Assembly: GCA_003648285.1 (NCBI GenBank)
Contig: QMOR01000004.1
Coordinates: 1 to 32,233 of the forward strand
DNA: 32,233 nucleotides
Reading direction: 5' to 3'
Origin: Bacteroidota bacterium
GTDB lineage: Bacteria; Bacteroidota; Bacteroidia; Chitinophagales; Saprospiraceae
The position numbers and the translations under genes are program-made. Each line of letters begins with the position of its first letter. The first letter of the stretch is position 1. The notes under the pieces were generated by a model. The model did not search any database. It worked only from the letters and a program-made list of their open reading frames with translations, and was not told the origin of the DNA. Positions 26,726 through 32,233 of the stretch are shown here, in pieces.

Positions 26726-27379
26726 ATGAAACGCTGGATATTTTTCATATTCTTACTTGTACTGGCTCTACCCGGAATGGCCCAAACCGGATATTCCAAA
26801 AAGAGCAAGAAAAAAAAGACACGAAGTGAAAGGACGAACAGGCCCCTGGAGTCAGATAATTTTCTCGATAAGGTATGGGTCGGAGGTAATCTAAGTGACC
26901 TAAGTTTTTTCAATAATAGCTTTAGGTTTGGCCTGACTCCTGTTGGGGCTATTCAACTTAACAAAACAGTTTCTGCTGGCGTCATGGTGCGGATGGCCTA
27001 TCGGTATGAGCGGCTATATGACTTCTATGGCAATTCCTATAAATTTGAATCCTTTGACGTCGGTCCGGGCATCTTTGCACGGTTTGATATCATGGACAAA
27101 TATTTTGCCCACATCGAATTCGAACACGCTTTTATTGAGCAACCCGTGGCTGGTCCGGGGGGGATTATAGTTGAAAACGGTAAAGTTGTCACAGTTAGTA
27201 CGACTGAAAACTATGTCTACATCGGCATCGGCTTCTTGTCTGGTGGAGAAAAGGCTAAATTCCTCACATCCCTTCACTACAACGTACTGGACGATATCAA
27301 CTATTCGCGGATACCCTGGGACTTCAGGATAGGTATGCTGTGGAATCTGGGCACTCCAAGTGCATCAAAAGAGAAGTGA
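26726..27379 (+). CDS. Putative outer-membrane beta-barrel protein
   Basis: Signal peptide MKRWIFFIFLLVLALPGMAQ, alternating amphipathic strands (VSAGVMVRMAYRYERLYDF, FDVGPGIFARFDI, YVYIGIGFLSG, WDFRIGMLWNLG). Confidence 0.7.
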   Translation: MKRWIFFIFLLVLALPGMAQTGYSKKSKKKKTRSERTNRPLESDNFLDKVWVGGNLSDLSFFNNSFRFGLTPVGAIQLNKTVSAGVMVRMAYRYERLYDFYGNSYKFESFDVGPGIFARFDIMDKYFAHIEFEHAFIEQPVAGPGGIIVENGKVVTVSTTENYVYIGIGFLSGGEKAKFLTSLHYNVLDDINYSRIPWDFRIGMLWNLGTPSASKEK

Positions 27380-29806
27380 TAATCCAACCAGCAGGTTGCG
27401 CCCTGACTGTGGGAAGTAACCGCGTTCGTGATAGACATCCCCACTTTCAAGTTCTACGTACGGATTGTCAGCAGTGTAATCTGCCCCTGATTTAAAACGA
27501 TAATTCCAGGCGTTGGTGTGATATTTACTGTCAAATATATTTCTCACTAACACATTGACCTTCAATATCTTTTCACTCTTCCACTTGAAGGCATACTGCA
27601 ACTGCAAATCGCTAAATGAGTATGAGTCAATGCGCGAAGCGGGGTTACCCGTATTGTCGACATATTGTTGTCCTACGAGTTTTGTCATCAGGGCTATCAT
27701 TGCCGCGTGCTTGTCCAGCTGCAAAATCTGATATCCAATGCTCCCTGTGATGAGTGTCGATGGAGAAAATGCCAGATCCACGTCCGTGTGGGTTACGACA
27801 ATTGGGATCCCCGTGTCAAAATCTGCGATGTGCTCATCAAACTCTTTAATCCTGTTTTGACTTAATGTCGCCCCAAGCGAAATATCCCATCTGGTGGTTG
27901 GCGCATAATGCCCATTGATCTCGATTCCCAACCTGTAGCTGTCATCAACATTCACCCGTGTGGGCGCGCCAACATCGTTTATTTGTCCAGTGACAGCAAG
28001 CTGATCCTTATACTTCATGAAATACCCTACGGCTTCGAATTTCAGGTTTTCAAGATTGTATGTCAGGATCAGCTCATTATCATATAGACGCTCATGCAAC
28101 GGCCTGTCTGGCTCCAACGCAGCAATATAGTCTTCGCGATTAGGCTCCCTGTTTGCGATACCGAAGTAGTAATTGACCGTCAGATGCTCTGTCCATTGGT
28201 AGCCTATGCCCACTTTGGGATTAAAAAATTGATGTTTGACACTTTCAGATAAAATTGCTCCGTCAGAATCCAGGCCGTCTATGTCATATTGCACAGCACG
28301 ATATTGCAAATCAATCATGTATCGCAATCTGTCGCTGATATTGTAATTCAGCTTTGCAAATATGTTACTGGCGGTTTTTGTAGCATCATTGAAGTAGTAA
28401 TATGGTAGATCTGCTACATCTGCGTCAGTGGCAGACCAGATGATTTCGCCAAAATGATCACCCGCATACTTGTTGTAGCCACCACTTATTCTGAATGTAT
28501 ACTTGTCTGCCGGATCAGTAAAGTGCAACCCTCCGATGATCCCGTAGAAATCATTATCCAGCCATCTGCGCCTGATCACATCATCATTCTCGAGATTGTA
28601 TTGTGCAAGAAAATCGCTGAACGCTGAATCGAAGTACTCTGCATTCTTGTATTGCTCAAAAAATCCATTGCCGTGCGTGTAATGTAATGTCAGAAAGCCT
28701 TGAAGCTGTGTAAAAATTGACTGATTGACATGCAATTGGTAATGTGTCTGTGTGTAATCATCCACCTCATTGTCATAGGGATCGCCCGGCTTCTCCATTC
28801 CTGCGGTATTGAATGTACGGAGTTCGGGATCATTGATATACTGTGCTGGCACACCATTCCAGGCCTGATAAGTCACCTCGCTCCCACCAAATGTGGTAAA
28901 TCGAACTGAGGTCTTCGAGCCGATGTATGCGGCCGACGCAAAGTAGGATTTCAAATCAGCCGAAGCGCGATCGATATATCCATCTGATTGAATGATGCTC
29001 GCCCTCCCGTCTATTGTCCAGTGATTTCCCAATAGTCCTGTTCCAAATCCAACACTGCCCTTATAGGTACCAAAAGAGCCAACCGTACCTCCAATCCGAC
29101 CATAGGGCTCAATATGCGTGTTGTTCGTATTTAAGTTTATTGTCGCACCAAATGCACCGGTGCCGAATGTGGACTCACCCACTCCGCGCACGATCTGTGC
29201 ACTTTCTGTAGAACCCATTACATCCGGCAGATCGACCCAGAAGACATTTTGTGATTCAGCATCGTTGAGGGGTACGCCATTAATCGTCACATTCGTCCGT
29301 GTGGGGTCGGTTCCGCGAATACGTATTCCCGTGTAGCCTATGCCTGTGCCTGCATCAGAAGTGGTGGTCGTCGATGGCGTCCATTTTAGTAAAAAAGGCA
29401 CATCCTGACCCAGATTGCGTTCACGGATTGCATCTTCATCAAGGTGCATTTTTACGATAGGTGCTGTATCATCTGAGCGCACTGCGCGTACAACGACTTC
29501 GTCCATTTTGACATTGCGAGACCTCTGCAAGTGAAGCTCAAGACTTGTCCTCACGGTTATTTTCTTTTCGATCAGGCCATAATCGGTGATCACAAGTATT
29601 GCGTACTCACCTCGTACGACATCGTGAAACTCAAACCTACCTTCCAGATCTGTATGTGTAACCATCTTTCCCTCTCCACCCGTCAGTCGCACTTCCGTAC
29701 CGATAAATGGGTCTTCGGCCGCATCGTACACGAATCCAATGATTCTGTACTGCGCGTGGATTACTTGCGCCACAGACAAAAATACAATGCAAATTAGCAG
29801 CCGCAT
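27365..29806 (-). CDS. TonB-dependent receptor with carboxypeptidase-regulatory-like N-domain; predicted thiamin-regulated outer-membrane transporter
   Basis: Re-called start at 29806 (MRLLICIVFLSVAQVIHAQ signal peptide); 'RIIGFVYDAAEDPFIGTEVRL' CarboxypepD_reg domain, plug 'GIRIRGTDPTRTNVTINGVPLNDAESQNVFWVDLPDVMGS', C-terminal Phe (GLSLLF); TPP riboswitch directly upstream. Confidence 0.92.
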   Translation of the reverse strand: MRLLICIVFLSVAQVIHAQYRIIGFVYDAAEDPFIGTEVRLTGGEGKMVTHTDLEGRFEFHDVVRGEYAILVITDYGLIEKKITVRTSLELHLQRSRNVKMDEVVVRAVRSDDTAPIVKMHLDEDAIRERNLGQDVPFLLKWTPSTTTTSDAGTGIGYTGIRIRGTDPTRTNVTINGVPLNDAESQNVFWVDLPDVMGSTESAQIVRGVGESTFGTGAFGATINLNTNNTHIEPYGRIGGTVGSFGTYKGSVGFGTGLLGNHWTIDGRASIIQSDGYIDRASADLKSYFASAAYIGSKTSVRFTTFGGSEVTYQAWNGVPAQYINDPELRTFNTAGMEKPGDPYDNEVDDYTQTHYQLHVNQSIFTQLQGFLTLHYTHGNGFFEQYKNAEYFDSAFSDFLAQYNLENDDVIRRRWLDNDFYGIIGGLHFTDPADKYTFRISGGYNKYAGDHFGEIIWSATDADVADLPYYYFNDATKTASNIFAKLNYNISDRLRYMIDLQYRAVQYDIDGLDSDGAILSESVKHQFFNPKVGIGYQWTEHLTVNYYFGIANREPNREDYIAALEPDRPLHERLYDNELILTYNLENLKFEAVGYFMKYKDQLAVTGQINDVGAPTRVNVDDSYRLGIEINGHYAPTTRWDISLGATLSQNRIKEFDEHIADFDTGIPIVVTHTDVDLAFSPSTLITGSIGYQILQLDKHAAMIALMTKLVGQQYVDNTGNPASRIDSYSFSDLQLQYAFKWKSEKILKVNVLVRNIFDSKYHTNAWNYRFKSGADYTADNPYVELESGDVYHERGYFPQSGRNLLVGLSLLF

Positions 29807-29847
29807 ACTCTTCGATTGAATCGTTCCCAATTGTTCTTTTCTTTTAT

Positions 29848-29938
29848 ATCCCTTCCCGGCATTACCCGGGCAGGTTCCTGTTCTGACATACATCTGAACG
29901 CGGGTTTGATCTCAGCCAGAAATATATTAGGCACCCCA
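29848..29938 (-). ncRNA. TPP riboswitch (thi-box)
   Basis: Minus strand reads GUGGGGUGCCUAAUAUAUUUCUGGCUGAGAUCAAACCCGCGUUCAGAUGUAUGUCAGAACAGGAACCUGCCCGGGUAAUGCCGGGAAGGGA, with the conserved GGGGUGC, CUGAGA, ACCC, GAACCUG and GGUAAUGCCGG...AAGGGA blocks. Confidence 0.95.
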
Positions 29939-29948
29939 CTTGATGCGA

Positions 29949-30491
29949 CTAAGGTATGTTTTTTTGAATCAACGTGCTGACCTGCTCGAGTGCTCGTGAC
30001 ATGCGTTCCTCCCCTTCTCCTTCGACTATCACAAATGGTATCCCGGATGATTTGACATGCTTCAGGTATTCTGCAAACAGCGCATCGCGATCACGTGCAT
30101 TTTCACGGAGTGCATCTTTGACCCACGGCATATCCGGTCTACACAAAACGTAAACATCCGGCTGGTATGCCGTATATAGATGCTTCACCTCCTCCGATAT
30201 TTTGTTGTACTTGTGCATGGACCATATCCTTACCACCAACAAGAAGGTATCCGTGATCACAAGACTTGTCAGATCTCGGCTGTCGGCTGGAGTAGAACAA
30301 CCAGCTTCGTTGACAAGTCTCAGCTGCCCACGGGCTATCACATCCAAATCATGAAATCCGTATACTCCATCCCTGTCGCTTAAATACGCCCGTGCAAATT
30401 CTAGTACAGGTGTTGCGTCTAGATTACGCGCCAGGTAATTTGTCAACGTCGTCTTTCCCGAGCATTCAGGTCCGGTGATGGATATCAGCAC
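29949..30491 (-). CDS. NadR/nicotinamide-riboside-kinase-like P-loop ATPase
   Basis: MLISITGPECSGKTTLTNYLARNL (Walker A), 'EFARAYL', 'VITDTFLLVV', 'YQPDVYVLCRPDMPWVKDALRENARDRDALF' match the NadR C-terminal kinase/AAA_28 pattern. Confidence 0.82.
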   Translation of the reverse strand: MLISITGPECSGKTTLTNYLARNLDATPVLEFARAYLSDRDGVYGFHDLDVIARGQLRLVNEAGCSTPADSRDLTSLVITDTFLLVVRIWSMHKYNKISEEVKHLYTAYQPDVYVLCRPDMPWVKDALRENARDRDALFAEYLKHVKSSGIPFVIVEGEGEERMSRALEQVSTLIQKNIP

Positions 30492-30530
30492 AATAAAATA
30501 ATTCTCTTAATGGTTGGACTCATAGATAAA

Positions 30531-30550
30531 AATCTTGTAAAATCAAGATT
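30531..30550. other. 7-bp perfect inverted repeat in a divergent intergenic region
   Basis: aatcttg-taaaat-caagatt between divergent starts 30491(-) and 30588(+). Confidence 0.4.
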
Positions 30551-30587
30551 GAAAGTTGCGAAGTTTTTACTCATTTTTGACTTATAA

Positions 30588-31175
30588 ATGCACGACATAG
30601 AACCATATTACAAATGGCGGGACCGATATATCGCTGCTGAGGATGACCAATCGCCATTCTATGGGCAACAATACGATGAGTTTCAGTATTCTAAAAAGAT
30701 TTACAACTACTTTATTCATCCGCAATGGGATGAGTTTGGCAGTGCTACATTATATGCCAAGATTCTGATAGTGGATTACGATGCGCATTATGCTATCATC
30801 GAGTTTATTGGAGAATGGAATGATTGCCTTACAAATGACATCATGCATCTCAAACGAAACGTGATCGATGTCATGATGGGGCAAGGCATTTGCAAATACC
30901 TGCTCATATTTGAAAATGTCCTCAACTTTCACGGGTCAGATACAGACTACTACGAAGAGTGGTACGAAGACGTAAGCGAAGTAAACGGCTGGGTGACGAT
31001 GGTCAATATGCTGGACCACGTCGAGACTGAAATAAGGGAGACTGGAATCCACAACTATGTACTGCTCGGTGGCCCATTTCAAGATTTAAACTGGCGTATG
31101 ATAAAACCTCATACACTTATCAACCAAATTGATGAACTTTGCGGTGTAACAATACGGACTCTACCATCGCAGTGA
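30588..31175 (+). CDS. Hypothetical protein, translationally coupled to era
   Basis: 195-aa acidic, aromatic-rich ORF (MHDIEPYYKWRDRYIAAEDDQSPFYGQQYDEFQYSKKIYNYFIHPQWDEFGS...); stop codon overlaps GTG start of era. Confidence 0.8.
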   Translation: MHDIEPYYKWRDRYIAAEDDQSPFYGQQYDEFQYSKKIYNYFIHPQWDEFGSATLYAKILIVDYDAHYAIIEFIGEWNDCLTNDIMHLKRNVIDVMMGQGICKYLLIFENVLNFHGSDTDYYEEWYEDVSEVNGWVTMVNMLDHVETEIRETGIHNYVLLGGPFQDLNWRMIKPHTLINQIDELCGVTIRTLPSQ

Positions 31176-32074
31176 CAACACAACAGGAACACAAAGCAGG
31201 CTTTGTAAACATACTTGGCAATCCCAATGTCGGTAAATCGACGTTGATGAACGTGCTTGTCGGCGAGCATATGTCTATCATAAATCGCAAACCGCAGACC
31301 ACGCGCCATCGGATTCTGGGAATTGTAAATACTGATGATTTTCAGATCATATTCTCCGATACTCCTGGTCGTATTCACGATCCGCAATATGAGATGCAGG
31401 TGGCCATGAATCGATTCATCCGCTCATCATACCAGGATGCGGACGTAGTCCTGTTTATTACCACGGCTCTCGAAAAGGGCGAAGCACTGGAAGCGCATGT
31501 TGAGGAAGTTTCCAAACTCGATGTACCGAAGTATCTGATACTAAACAAGTGCGACCTCGTGGATAAGGAGCGGATCGATACTCTCGTATCACATTATACG
31601 GACCTCGGCACATTTCAGCAGATATTTCCCATCTCTGCCATGCACAAAAGAGGCATTGGTGAGATTTTGCCTTCGATTGTAAAAAACCTGCCGGATCATC
31701 CACCTTTCTATCCAAAAGATCAGCTCACCGACAGACCTGAAAGATTCTTTATCACAGAATTTATCAGGGACAATATTCTTGACCTTTACCATCAGGAAAT
31801 CCCCTATTCGTGCGAAGTGGTCGTCGAAGACTTTAAGATTGGAGAATCCAGACAGGGAGAAATCACCCGAATACGAGCCGTGATCTACGTGAATCGCAAG
31901 TCGCAAAAATCGATACTGATCGGAAAGGGCGGCGAAGCAATAAAACGGCTGGGTACCCGGTCAAGAAAAGATATTGAATCATTTTTACAGACACGTGTCT
32001 TTCTCGATCTCAACATCAAGGTGAGAGAAAACTGGCGTGACGATGAAGCGTCACTCAAGAGGTTTGGATACTAA
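31172..32074 (+). CDS. era: GTPase Era
   Basis: [62 protein letters not shown]-terminal KH domain ([59 protein letters not shown]). Start re-called to GTG 31172. Confidence 0.95.
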   Translation: MTTQQEHKAGFVNILGNPNVGKSTLMNVLVGEHMSIINRKPQTTRHRILGIVNTDDFQIIFSDTPGRIHDPQYEMQVAMNRFIRSSYQDADVVLFITTALEKGEALEAHVEEVSKLDVPKYLILNKCDLVDKERIDTLVSHYTDLGTFQQIFPISAMHKRGIGEILPSIVKNLPDHPPFYPKDQLTDRPERFFITEFIRDNILDLYHQEIPYSCEVVVEDFKIGESRQGEITRIRAVIYVNRKSQKSILIGKGGEAIKRLGTRSRKDIESFLQTRVFLDLNIKVRENWRDDEASLKRFGY

Positions 32075-32082
32075 ATAGAATT

Positions 32083-32233
32083 ATGGCAAATGTAGTCGCG
32101 ATTGTTGGCCGGCCGAATGTCGGAAAATCAACACTTTACAATCGCCTCTTAGGAGAGCGTAATGCAATAGTAGATGATCTGAGCGGTGTCACCCGGGACA
32201 GGCTCTACGGCACTTGCGAATGGAATGGCAAGA
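32083..32233 (+). CDS. der: GTPase Der (EngA), 3'-truncated by window edge
   Basis: ATG at 32083: [50 protein letters not shown]...; G1/G2 motifs of Der; not in ORF track because open to the edge. Confidence 0.93.
   Translation, partial: MANVVAIVGRPNVGKSTLYNRLLGERNAIVDDLSGVTRDRLYGTCEWNGK

Noticed and set aside
29807-29893. N-terminal extension of the TonB receptor ORF
   Set aside because: It overlaps the TPP riboswitch; the signal peptide starts at 29806.
31139-31171. Era start at TTG 31139
   Set aside because: GTG 31172 overlaps the upstream stop (GTGA) and gives a normal Era N-terminus; the extra residues fall inside the preceding gene.
31109-31906. Minus-strand ORFs opposite era
   Set aside because: Antisense to a strongly supported GTPase gene; no independent support.

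Overview
The window is a piece of a Bacteroidota chromosome, probably Saprospiria/Cytophaga-like. Supporting signs are TAnnTTTG-type promoters, CHU_C/T9SS type B and type A sorting tails, and SusC-like TonB receptor architecture. From left to right: a truncated bile acid:Na+ symporter (BASS), an OmpA-like protein, an APC amino acid permease, a double-DTGA aspartyl protease with a PDZ domain, rplU-rpmA, then a ~21.6 kb run of four giant secreted proteins on the minus strand. These are three CHU_C/type B proteins of 1565, 1407 and about 2571 aa, and one reprolysin-like metalloprotease with 10 PKD domains and a type A tail. They are followed by a small outer-membrane protein, a TonB-dependent receptor preceded by a clear TPP riboswitch, a NadR-like P-loop kinase, a conserved-looking hypothetical protein, era, and the 5' end of der. 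The most unusual signal is in the first 4.3 kb. Three of the intergenic gaps there consist almost entirely of unrelated tandem arrays with 28, 29 and 30 bp periods. Two of these arrays start inside the 3' end of the adjacent gene and include its stop codon. A second useful result is the TPP riboswitch, which the ORF track translates as the N-terminus of the TonB receptor. It begins about 10 nt after the stop codon of the NadR-like kinase gene. No alignments or searches were run; all homology calls come from motif reading.
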